From the NCBI GenBank assembly GCA_964604305.1, contig CAZRYM010000047.1:1-13869 (forward strand): DNA of 13,869 nt. The letters are read 5' to 3'. The notes beneath the pieces were generated by a model. That model was not told the origin of the DNA and did no database searches. It was given only the letters and a program-made list of their open reading frames with translations. Below are positions 1-9,355 of the stretch, piece after piece. How positions within the stretch are numbered: position 1 is the first letter of the stretch; every line of letters starts with the position of its first letter. A program made the position numbers and the translations under genes. The DNA is from JASUTC01 sp964604305 (GTDB lineage Bacteria > Thermotogota > Thermotogae > MWEM01).

Positions 1-3000
1 GGAATATCAGGAAGGTGCGAGTTTCATTGCAATTGGGGGGGATAAATTATCACGGGACGTCCGGAATAACAAACGTGGACACCACCGGAACACCCGATGT
101 GGTCGCCAATGGTTCCTACGAAATTGTCACTGCAGATGAAGTCCCCTTCATGGCCACATATGCAGACAGTCAAACCGGTACGGATATCGTGACAGGAGCT
201 CATGCAACCGGCAGGAGCGACATCGGCGTGAAGATGGACATCACAGAAAATGGAGGGCCTGTAAATTCGCAGAGTGAAATTGCCTGGAAAGACATCGGAG
301 GAGCAGGCGGAGGAGACATCCGAAATGCTGCCACAGGCGGGGATGTGGCTTTTCAGACTAAGGTGGGTAATGCCAATAACGTATATACTCATTTTAATGT
401 TCAGGGAACAGATGCTCGTGATTTACTAACAGGTAATATAACGGCTGAAACTTACTATAAGAGCGCGAATAATGCATCCGTTGACTTAAATTTGACATAT
501 AAAACACAGGCAGCATCAGAAGCGACGGTTAACGCCACTTATTATTCAGCCACAGGAGAGCAAGTTACTGCAGTAACTACTTTCGTCACCGATGTTGGTA
601 CCACGGTCACTATAGGTGGAACGACCTCGGATATTGGAAGTATGGATCTTGATCAGGCTGTAAGCCAATTGAACAATGATTTTACAGATATTGTTTTTTC
701 ACGTCAGGATAACGGAGACGGGACGAGCTATATAACGGTTACGAATAACACAAGCTCGAGTATTACAATTAATACCTCAGGAACTGATCTTGGAATCAGT
801 ACATTATTTACAACACTTGATGTTGGTAACAGTTTAAACGGAAACAGTTTTGATTATGAGAATTCTCATACTTACAATGTTGGAAATTTGGATGTTGAAG
901 GAATTGCATCAACTTTGACTTATAATTTAGACATTGACGGGTATGGGGGTATTGATGTTAGTGCTGAGAATTCTGATGGGTCAGAAAATTATTCTGTTGG
1001 TGATATTATTTGGGAAAAGGCTTTAGGCGGGAGTGATNNNNNNNNNNNNNNNNNNNNNNNNNNNNNACTTGTATGATGAAATGACAATCCAGCAAACCAC
1101 TGATGGAGGTTTTATTGTTGCGGGTAGTTCAAGCTCAAATGATGGGGATGTCTCCGGCAACAATGGTAGTTTTGATTACTGGGTAACAAAATTGGATGCA
1201 AGTGGAAACTTACTTTGGGAAAAATCCCTTGGTGGAAGTGATATGGATTTGGCAACCTCAATCCAACAGACAACGGATGGAGGTTTTATCGTTGCTGGGA
1301 GTTCAGTCTCAAATGATGGAAAAGAGGTGCCCCAGTGCCGGTGGTGGGATTATTGGGTAACGAAACTTGATGCAAGTGGAATCCTGCTTTGGGAAAAGAA
1401 TTTGGGCGGAAGCGATCACGATGAGGCATATTCAATCCAACAAACGACAGATGGAGGTTTTATCGTTGCGGGCCATTCAAGCTCAAATGACGGGGATGTT
1501 TCCGGGAATAATGGCGGTATTGATGCATGGGTAACAAAGTTGGATGCAAGCGGAAACTTACTTTGGGAAAAATCCCTTGGTGGAAGTAACGAAGATGTGG
1601 CATACTCAATTCAACAAACGACAGATGGAGGTTTTATCGTTGCTGGGCAATCTAGCTCAAATGATGGGGATGTTTCTGGTAACAATGGTAGTTTTGATTA
1701 TTGGGTAACGAAACTTGATGCAAGTGGAAACCTGCTTTGGGAAAAATCCCTTGGTGGAAGTGATAGTGACTCAGCTAGATCTATTCAACAAACAGCAGAA
1801 GGAGGCTATATTGTTGTTGGTAGTTCAAGCTCAAATGATGGGGATGTCTCCGGAAATCACGGCAGCTATGATTATTGGGTAACGAAACTGGATACGTCAG
1901 GGAATCTCTTATGGCAAAAGACTCTTGGTGGTTTCGGAGGCGACAGAGCACAATCTATTCAACAAACAGCAGATGGTGATTTTATCATTGCGGGTGATTC
2001 ATATTCAACAGATGGAGATGTCTCCGGAAATCATGGCAGCTATGATTATTGGATCGTTAAAATATCCGGGAAAGACTCACCATCCCATGATGGACCTAAA
2101 TACCTCCATTTCAACAACAAAACTAACAACTACAAAATAGAATTCAACACCGATGCTTCACCGGATTCCGTAGAACAAGAATTAGGATTCAACGGCCTAA
2201 CCTTAGATGCAGGAGTCACTCATGATGGAACAGAAGTTTTCGACAATCACTCCTTCAACATCGACATCGGAGATATGGACATGGATACGCTCGCAAACGA
2301 GATTGAAACACAGATCACGAGTGAAACGGTTGATGGTGTAAATATAGACCCATCTGATTTTGAAGTAACAACACAAATTTCCGGGGATCAGAAAAGACTC
2401 AGTGTAAGCAGTTCTAAATACAGAATAACGCTAAGTGACCATGTTGGAACTTCATTGAATGAATTGAACATGGAACAGACCATAACAAATGGGGATACAG
2501 ATTATTCCAATTACGTTTACGATAATGCAACGGTTACTGTTGATATTTCTGAAGAAAGGATATGGGGAATCGAAAATAACCTAAATAGTGCTTTATGGGG
2601 ATATTTAAATGCAGACGGCCTTACAGGCTCAGTCAGTAACAAGTTTAACGATCAATTTGTGGGCGATGAAGCAAGAATCGATATTACCAATACAGATATT
2701 AGGTACGAAATGACGATAACAGATAATGTTTCCACCACGGCTTCTGATCTGGGACTAACCGGTACCTACAGCAGGATGGATGATCATACGGGAACGCTGC
2801 GGGATTATGGCAAGACCTTGGGAACCATCAATTCCGGTCAAAATATTGAGGAGATTCAATCAGATATAAACGGGCTGGCCGGTTTCCTTTCAGCTTCATG
2901 GATCAACGCAACCTACACTCCCGGTTATGATGGGGCTCACCATTATGGCAGGCTCAATGTAAATGTGGCAGATGCCAGTCCTGAGAGAAGAGAAGTTGAA

Positions 3001-5946
3001 TTTACAGGTGCCGGTAAGAATCAATTGTTTGGATTTGCAAGTGCCGTTGCAGACAACGATGATACATTGACTTCCAATATTTGGCAGGCCAGAGACAGGG
3101 TAAATATCAGGACGGAATGGACAGGAGTTTCAAATACAGGCAATACTTTCAGCGGTGCCAGTTCAGACTGGTGGTGGGAAGGAGACGATGGGACAACCAA
3201 TCCATTGATTGCTACACATCCGGAATTACCATTCAGTTCAATTTATATTGCTGACAACGATGATGATGCCACAGAATTAACGGGATCCTGGTGTATGTAC
3301 ACTTCCGCATCTTCTGCAGGTGCCAGCGATCAGCTTGACTTTGAGCTTGTGGATGAACAAACAGCCTCTTCCTATTCATGGGGAGGTGCCGGTGGCGGGG
3401 GACGATATGTCCTCAATGACGGTGTGCTGGATAATTCCAATTTCAGAGCACCTCAGTTGATCAGAACAGGAGCGGGAAGTTATACATCAGTGACTCAGAA
3501 TGTGGATTTTGGTACGGTTTCTGCACAGAATAATGCGTTGGTCTATAAAGAACGATATTCAGATCCTTCATACAACCATGAAGCCTATGCATCTTATGGA
3601 GATGATGCCACTTATTTTTTTGCCAATATGGACGAAACTCAAAGCCCCACGGACTACATTCAGGTTTGTGAAGTATGGCCTCAGGAAACGGACAATGTTT
3701 CATTGCTTTTTCAGGTGAAAAGCTTGGCACCACCTCTTGTTCAGGTAGAAGGAAAGGGATACAACAGAGATGGTTCAGACAGCAGTTTTGGCCCTATAGA
3801 GATTACCTTAAACCCTTTAGGCGGTCCCGTTGAAATAGGCAGTGTGCAGTTTGATGACCTTCGACTGGGAGGAAACCTTTCAATCAATGACAAATTCGTG
3901 GTGAATGTTGCCGCAAGAGCCGGAACAACAAACGCAGAAATCAGCCATGGGGATACAACCTATACAGATTCCAATGTTGCTATTGAAGGCAATCCTTTTG
4001 AAATCAGAGGAAGCACCATGGAATACCGATTTGATCAAGGGGTTGAAGATGGGAAAACCCTGAATCTTCTGGGATATTTCGTCCACCCTCTGACAGGTGG
4101 AACAGAAACAGGGGTTATGACCGGAAGTATTAAAATGGATGTTTCAGGAACTGGATTCACATCAGGCACACAGGTCACAGGCAATCAGGGGGCCAGTGTG
4201 GATATCAACTATTACGGCAGATCGGACAAAAAAGCCGGTGCACTGATTACTCATTACCATTTCAGCAATTTAACCGAGTTCCAACAGCCCTCAGAAATTA
4301 TTGATGAAATCAAATACGATACATCCGGTGACTACAACGCATCCATTCTCTTCGATGTGGCTGAAACAAGCAGCGACAAAGTGATTTTTCATGTCCAAGC
4401 CCATACATACGATACACAGGGAAATTACAGATATTTCGAAGATGATTATGTTCAATTGGATAAAACCAACGATGGGTTATCATTATTCACCGGTGAGAAT
4501 TTCAACGGTTTGAAGTTTGATACCTTTTCCTTTGAAGATATCAGTAAATTAACAGTCGGAGATCGTTTTGTGGTCAATACCGGTGCGGATACCAGTGACA
4601 AAACCGGTTCCGATGAGATTACCTCTTTCACGGATTCCTTTTATGGTTCCATGTATCCGGGTTCCTGGCGTTTTGAAGATGGAATTCTGGATAACAGCCA
4701 AACACAATTAAAATTCTATCAGATAGAGCCCCAGAACTGCCCTTCCACCAATGCAGGAAATTACGATATTGATGACGGGAGAGTTTTTGATGGTGAGATG
4801 ACTTTTAGAATTGGGGATTTTCACGGAGGAACCGCTGATGGTGTGGCAGGCTCAAAGGATACTCCCCTTGAAGTCAAAGATGCCGTTGAATTTTCCTCGG
4901 TATGGAAAGAAGGCGTTAACCTGGGTGTTGCTCATAAATACACATATTTGGAAGACATTGCAAATCTCTACGATTCTACCAAAGGATTTCTGTTAGAAGA
5001 CAATAAAACCCTGAAGGTCAATTACAAAGGGCAGGAGAAGCTTATCAACCTGAATCCCAATCAAACGATACGGGAGCTTTTGGATGTGATTAACCGAGTT
5101 GTCTATGAGGATTTTGAACAAAAGGATTATGTCAATGAAGAAGAAAAGTTCAAATTTGCCAATTACGTCAACCATCCGGATGAAACAGGCGAAACCGAAC
5201 AAGTCAAGGGGGCTTTTGTCCTCAGATCAGCGGTCACCGGAGAGGATGGGGAAATCAGACTCAGTGGGAATCAAGCCCTCTTGGACATCCTTGAGATGAT
5301 CGAAACACAAAAGGCCCAAGAAAATATTTGTAATCTGGAAATTAAAGATGCAACAACCGGAGATAGCATTTTAAAAGAAAAGCTACAAACAGGAAGCGGT
5401 ACAAGTATATTGCATTCTAATTTACAGATTGATATTGACTCTGACTTCGGACTTCAGAATACCAGGTTTAACGAACTGGATGAGGAATTTGTCTGGAATA
5501 ATTCTTACGACAATGAATTTTCAGTCCATGTTCGTGATAACAGTCTGGAATTCCAAATCGGGCCCAATGAAAATCAGGACACAAGGCTGGGGATCGGGGA
5601 TATGACCGTAAAATCACTGGGTCTTGAAGATGTGAATGTTCAAACTCGAGATGATGCCGATAAAGCCATTGGGAAAGTGGATAGGGCCAAATCCAAGGTT
5701 GTAAGCCAACAGGCAAAATTAGGAGCCTTGCAAAACAGACTTGAAAAATCCATTAACGTTTCAGAAAACACCGCTGAAAATCTCACATCCTCAGAAAGCC
5801 GAATAAGAGACGCAGACATGGCGAAACAAACATTACTTATGGCAAAACAACAAATTTTGTTGCAAACCGCCCAAAGCATGTTGGCCCAGGCGAACCAACT
5901 GTCAAACAGTTCCTATGAAGCCATCAGGAGTATGGTGGGAGCTTAG
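1..5946 (+). CDS. Giant flagellin with beta-propeller-like insert (5'-partial, interrupted by N gap)
   Basis: This encodes the filament subunit of a flagellum, exported by the flagellar type III system. Identity rests on the C-terminus. At about 5545-5600 is LEFQIGPNENQ...LGIGDM, then ADKAIGKVDRAKSKVVSQQA, LGALQNRLE, ENLTSSESRIRDADMAKQ and MLAQANQL, which are hallmark flagellin D1/D0 segments, with the stop at 5944-5946. The N-terminal D0/D1 domain lies left of the window. More than 1,900 codons are present, against roughly 270-500 for ordinary flagellins. The centre holds, in order: a flagellin-type beta region (about 50-1000), six 58-aa propeller-like units (1005-2067), then more beta-rich domains to about 5450, several resembling the flagellin hook IN motif (for example FNIDIGDMDMDTLANEIE, and KTLKVNYKGQEKLINL near 5010). 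The frame differs on the two sides of the N gap, and a G7 tract at 35-41 may hide a frameshift. The flagellin call is certain; the start and exact length are unknown. Confidence 0.92.
1005..2067 (+). repeat. Tandem 174-bp repeats encoding 58-aa beta-propeller-like blades
   Basis: Six units begin (at the IQQT motif) at 1087, 1261, 1435, 1609, 1783 and 1957, so the period is exactly 174 bp each time. The unit consensus is IQQTTDGGFIVAGxSSSNDG, then DVSGNNGSFDYWVTKLDASG, then NLLWEKSLGGSDxDxAxS. The array opens with an isolated last strand (IIWEKALGGSD, 1005-1037), and the final unit stops after DYWIVKIS without that strand. This offset is how propellers often close their ring. Units 1-5 are very alike at the DNA level and the last is more diverged. 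Similar repeats are common in secreted bacterial surface proteins. The propeller fold is inferred from repeat length and pattern. Confidence 0.88.
1038..1066. other. Assembly gap (29 Ns) inside the repeat array
   Basis: This is a run of 29 undetermined bases. Sequence before it ends at GGSD. Sequence after it resumes with nAC-L-Y-D-E-M-T-I-Q-Q, which fits the same GGSD point of the repeat if the n is G. The gap therefore falls at one repeat phase on both sides, as expected of a collapsed tandem array. The number of Ns does not preserve the reading frame and is probably not a measured length. Confidence 0.97.
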
Positions 5947-5960
5947 AAGAAATTCGCTAA

Positions 5961-5993
5961 AAGTTATTATAATAAAACCGGCCAGAAGGCCGG
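5961..5993 (-). terminator. Rho-independent terminator of micro-ORF copy 1 (perhaps bidirectional)
   Basis: A six-pair GC stem, CCGGCC/GGCCGG with an AGAA/TTCT loop, lies at 5978-5993. Read on the minus strand it is followed by a T-rich run (5977 down to 5961), so it fits termination of the micro-ORF transcript. It also sits 31 bp after the flagellin stop, but on the plus strand the following bases are only moderately T-rich. Confidence 0.75.
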
Positions 5994-6019
5994 CATATCA
6001 TTTATAGTTTGAATTTTCC

Positions 6020-6112
6020 TTATCTGCTGACTGCGTCAAAGAAATAATCTTTGTTTCTCTCTAATAATTCTTCTCTAAGTTTCTGGTTAAATAATCTTTT
6101 GATCTTTTTCAT
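6020..6112 (-). CDS. 30-aa charged micro-peptide, copy 1 (function unknown)
   Basis: I do not recognise this family. The ORF starts at ATG (6112-6110) after an AGGAGG Shine-Dalgarno seven bases upstream, and ends at TAA (6022-6020). The product begins MKKIKRLFNQK, continues LREE, and ends LLERNKDYFFDAVSR. It is rich in Lys, Arg and Glu, looks amphipathic-helical, and has no signal peptide, membrane segment, Cys or Trp. A second copy at 13269-13361 differs at only four codons, two of them synonymous, including a double-base Leu TTA to CTT change, with no indel. This supports translation. It has its own promoter and terminator and is divergent from histidine kinase 1. It could be a regulatory or signal peptide, a toxin-like micro-protein, or the coding part of a dual-function small RNA; the sequence does not decide. 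Confidence 0.72.
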   Translation of the reverse strand: MKKIKRLFNQKLREELLERNKDYFFDAVSR

Positions 6113-6162
6113 CGTAATCCCTCCTCGTGGATTTGTTCTGGTCTTTCCTGATGTTCAATAAC

Positions 6163-6193
6163 AGTATAGAATGTGTATCAACCTCCACGTCAA
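6163..6193 (-). promoter_or_regulatory. Promoter of micro-ORF copy 1 with 19-bp spacer
   Basis: On the minus strand, TTGACG (6193-6188) and TATACT (6168-6163) are separated by 19 bp, which is 2 bp longer than the sigma-70/sigma-A optimum. The promoter and about 15 bp on the downstream side are identical in copy 2. Good hexamers with a 19-bp spacer are typical of promoters that need activation by MerR-type DNA distortion or another activator, but no clear dyad is seen in the spacer. The expected leader is about 43 nt. Confidence 0.65.
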
Positions 6194-6249
6194 GGAGGAA
6201 AACAGGCCCGATCGTGTAAAACTTTTGTGAAAGGTCGGAGTGGGCTACA

Positions 6250-6580
6250 GGTTTTTCGAGACTCTGTAATAGATTCATTAGGGATACTTCTTGCTTTATT
6301 GTAGTAAGTGTGATGTATTGCACTGTCATGGAGCATCTTCCGTTGGTACTATGTAGCCTACCAATAAATTGCTTATAAAATATAACGATTTCGCTGAAAA
6401 TTTCACTACTTTATGGTAAGATAAATATAGACGTTTTAATGCCGCCCCTAATTGTTATTTAATTGTAGCGATTTTAAGGGCAAAAACCCAATAATAAGCA
6501 GCGCTTTTTATTAACGTTTTACTTAGAGTTTCATGAAGACACAGCAACTTGAATCGCTAAGATGAACGGAGGGAATCAAG
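6250..6580. other. Intergenic region / leader of histidine kinase 1
   Basis: This 331-bp stretch lies between the micro-ORF cassette and kinase 1. No credible ORF is seen. It is AT-rich, and no sigma-A promoter stands out. Near the kinase it shares short blocks with the upstream region of kinase 2: TTTAATTGTAGCG near 6460, TAACGTTTT at 6512-6520 and AACTTGAA near 6548, ending in the shared AACGGAGGG ribosome binding site (about 6566-6574). This suggests a common ancestral leader. Confidence 0.5.
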
Positions 6581-9322
6581 ATGGACAGTATCGAAAAGAT
6601 GATGGAACAATCGGAGATAGGATTCGCTAAAAACCAAATGATCTATGATGAATCGGGGAAGCCCGTAGATTACTATTTTCTTGCTGTGAATCCCTCTTTT
6701 GAACGGCTCATGGGATTGAAACGAGAAGAGCTGTTGAACCGGCGGGTCAGTGAAGTGATACCCAAGAATATTGATGATGCCTTTGACTGGATCGGTTTTT
6801 ACGGAAAAGTTGTTGTTGAAGGGAAAAAACGTGTTTTCGAACAGTATTCTGCTCCCCTTGATAAATGGTATCGCGTAGAAGCTTTTTCAAGCGAAAAAGA
6901 CTCCTTTACCACGCTCTTTACAGATATCTCCCACGGAAGAGAATTGGCAGAAGCCTCAAAGAATTTCCTGAACGACCGGCAAGAAGAGTTTGAAAAACAG
7001 AAGGATTTGCTTAAGCAAAGGAACAAGGAAATCAGTTGTATGTTCAAGATGTCGGAAATCGTTCAGAAAAAAGTACAATTATTAGAAGTTATGCTACAAC
7101 AATTCGTTGACATTATTCCACCTGCTTTCCATTACACCGAGATGACCTGCGCAAGAATCACTTATAAGGGGGAACAGTACAACAGCGAAAGCTTCAAAGA
7201 AACCCCGTACAAGCTCTCCAGTGATATTCTATTTCACGGTAAGAAAGCTGGATCAATTGAAGTCTTTCTGTTGAAGCAAACGCATGAGGATAATGCCGCC
7301 CCGTTTCTCGAAAGTGAAAAGTCCTTAATCGACTCACTGTCAGAAAGAATTGGACGAATAGCCGAACGGAAAGCTTCAGAGTTAAAGTTGCTCGAAAGTA
7401 AAGAAGAGGAATTCCGACGAAAAACCAAAGCATTGAATGAGTCTCATCGTATGGCAAAGATGGGTCGATGGGATTATTATCATAAAAAGGACATTCTACA
7501 GTTCACTGAGGGTGTTTTCAATATTTTAGAATTAGCGCCTGGAAAATTCGAGGCTAATTATCAGGGTTATCTGAAAAAAATTCATCCCGATGATCGCAAA
7601 GAGGCAGCTCAAGAATGGGAGGAAGCGCTTGATAATCATCGGCCGTATAACACTGAATATCGTTTGTTGTTGACCAATGGACGGGTGAAGTGGATAGCAT
7701 CACATTGCTATACAGAATATGATGAAGACGGTCATCCATACCATTCAGTTGGAATTGTGCAGGATATAACAGAGCAAAAAGGATTAGAGATCGATCTAAG
7801 AAAAAGCGAAGAGAAATTCCGTAATCTCTTCCAGAAACATCTGGTTGTCCAGATTATCATCGATGCTGAAACCGGTTATCTGTTAGATGCAAATGACGCG
7901 GCAACCAAATTTTACGGCTGGACAAGAGCAGAATTAAAACAAATGAAAATATTCCAAATAAACACACTGTCCTCAGAGGAAATCAGAATTGAAATGGAAA
8001 AGGCGCGTCGCCAGAAAAGGAATTACTTCCTGTTTAAACACAGACTGGCGAGCGGTGAAGTAAGGGATGTAGAGGTTTTCAGCACTCAAATTGAAGTCGA
8101 TGGCAAAGAAGTCCTTCACTCGATTATCCGCGATATTACAGAAAAAAAAGCGAATGAAAGAGAGCTGCTAAAAGCAAAACATCAGGCTGAAGAGGCCAAT
8201 AAAGCAAAGAGCATCTTCCTCGCCAACATGAACCACGAGCTGCGAACACCCCTCAACGGCATCATCGGATTCAGCGATCTTCTTAGAAGCATGCCTTTGG
8301 ATGAGGAACAAAAGGAATTTGTAGATATCGTCTACACCTCTGCAAAGCACTTGGCGAGTATCATTTCGGATATACTTGACTTCTCAAGAATAGAAGCCGG
8401 CAAGTTTGAACTGAATGCAAAAAAAACGGAATTGAAACCCCTGATAGAAAACACACTCTCGATGGTTCGTCCCAAAGCTAAAATGAAGGGATTGGACCTA
8501 TGCCCTTCCATAGAGAATGACGTCCCTCGGATCGTTGAAGTGGACAGCTCAAGATTACGACAGGTCTTGATCAATCTGGTGGGTAACGCTGTGAAATTTA
8601 CGGATGAAGGGACTGTTTCTGTATCCGTAAGCCTTCAGGAACAACAAAAAGACAAAGTTCGTCTGCTCTTCAAAGTCACCGACACCGGGATCGGTATAAA
8701 AAAAGAAGAACAGGCAAAGATTTTCGAAGCCTTTCAGCAGGCGAATATGTCAACCGACAAAAAAGCCCTGGGAACCGGTTTGGGACTGACCATCTCAAAA
8801 AACATACTGGAGCTGATGGGTGGGACACTGACACTAGAAAGCGAATACTCAAAGGGCAGCACCTTTTCTTTTGAACTATTGTTGCCCTATGAAGTAGATG
8901 ATACGATAGCCTCAGAGGAAGCGGAATTTGAAAACACAGACGAATCATCCTCCTTTATCAACAAAAAGGTACTTATCGCCGAGGATAATCCCCAAAATAT
9001 GCAGTATGCCCAAAAGGCCATTGCCCTATTGTCCAAGGATATTCATGTGATCAAGGCAAAAAACGGGAAAGAGGCCTATCACCTCTACAGTGAGCACCAG
9101 CCCGACCTCATTCTCATGGACATCATTATGCCTGAGGTGGACGGGTATCAGGCAACAGCAATGATACGCGCCTATAATGAACAAGTTCCTATTATTGCTT
9201 TGACGGCCAAAGCCTCTAGCGAGGACAGAGAAGACTGCTTAAAAGCCGGCATGAATGACTTCATCACAAAACCGGTTACTTTAGAACAGTTGAAGGAAAC
9301 AGTTGAAAAATATTTGGACTGA
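6581..9322 (+). CDS. Soluble PAS/GAF hybrid sensor histidine kinase with C-terminal receiver (HK1)
   Basis: This is a cytoplasmic hybrid kinase of 913 aa with no membrane segment. It should autophosphorylate on His and pass phosphate to its own receiver, then to an Hpt protein or regulator not seen here. Domains: PAS (about 10-118), coiled coil and GAF-like region (125-265), PAS with the GRWDYYHKKD and HPDD motifs (285-400), another PAS (405-520), then HisKA with NHELRTPL (phospho-acceptor His552). The ATPase domain (about 650-775) has the N box INLVGNAVKF, DTGIGI and GTGLGL. The receiver (785-905) has acidic EDN, phospho-acceptor Asp847 in LILMDIIMP, and the KP lysine. The start is set by GGAGGG about 7 bp upstream. 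The gene is paralogous to the kinase at 10383, but its penultimate PAS has no counterpart at that position there. It is divergent from micro-ORF copy 1. The ligand is unknown. Confidence 0.95.
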   Translation: MDSIEKMMEQSEIGFAKNQMIYDESGKPVDYYFLAVNPSFERLMGLKREELLNRRVSEVIPKNIDDAFDWIGFYGKVVVEGKKRVFEQYSAPLDKWYRVEAFSSEKDSFTTLFTDISHGRELAEASKNFLNDRQEEFEKQKDLLKQRNKEISCMFKMSEIVQKKVQLLEVMLQQFVDIIPPAFHYTEMTCARITYKGEQYNSESFKETPYKLSSDILFHGKKAGSIEVFLLKQTHEDNAAPFLESEKSLIDSLSERIGRIAERKASELKLLESKEEEFRRKTKALNESHRMAKMGRWDYYHKKDILQFTEGVFNILELAPGKFEANYQGYLKKIHPDDRKEAAQEWEEALDNHRPYNTEYRLLLTNGRVKWIASHCYTEYDEDGHPYHSVGIVQDITEQKGLEIDLRKSEEKFRNLFQKHLVVQIIIDAETGYLLDANDAATKFYGWTRAELKQMKIFQINTLSSEEIRIEMEKARRQKRNYFLFKHRLASGEVRDVEVFSTQIEVDGKEVLHSIIRDITEKKANERELLKAKHQAEEANKAKSIFLANMNHELRTPLNGIIGFSDLLRSMPLDEEQKEFVDIVYTSAKHLASIISDILDFSRIEAGKFELNAKKTELKPLIENTLSMVRPKAKMKGLDLCPSIENDVPRIVEVDSSRLRQVLINLVGNAVKFTDEGTVSVSVSLQEQQKDKVRLLFKVTDTGIGIKKEEQAKIFEAFQQANMSTDKKALGTGLGLTISKNILELMGGTLTLESEYSKGSTFSFELLLPYEVDDTIASEEAEFENTDESSSFINKKVLIAEDNPQNMQYAQKAIALLSKDIHVIKAKNGKEAYHLYSEHQPDLILMDIIMPEVDGYQATAMIRAYNEQVPIIALTAKASSEDREDCLKAGMNDFITKPVTLEQLKETVEKYLD

Positions 9323-9355
9323 AGACAAGGGAAATCTAATTTTTTTACACCCCAG

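Larger units (their letters stand above)
5974..6249 (-). repeat. Dispersed repeat, copy 1: micro-ORF cassette
   Basis: About 276 bp matches 13225-13498 in the same orientation. It spans terminator, 30-codon ORF, RBS, leader, promoter and about 55 bp upstream of the -35 box. Similarity begins at the A-run before the hairpin and fades just after TGGGCTAC at 6249. No transposase, inverted ends or target duplication is visible, so this looks like a duplicated transcription unit and not an insertion sequence. Confidence 0.9.

Noticed and set aside
5974..6249. Cassette as an insertion sequence or MITE
   Set aside because: It has no terminal inverted repeats or target-site duplication. The contents are an ordered promoter-ORF-terminator unit, so a duplicated gene explains it better.
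6087..6329. 80-codon minus-strand ORF covering the micro-ORF promoter and start
   Set aside because: It overlaps the promoter and runs out of frame into the micro-ORF. In cassette copy 2 the corresponding frame is broken by a TGA at the micro-ORF start, so it is not conserved while the 30-codon frame is.
6460..6580. c-di-GMP (GEMM-type) riboswitch upstream of HK1, prompted by AGGGCAAAAACCC
   Set aside because: The conserved GEMM core (GCACAGGGCAAACC followed by GACGCAAAGCC) is absent and the surrounding helices do not form.
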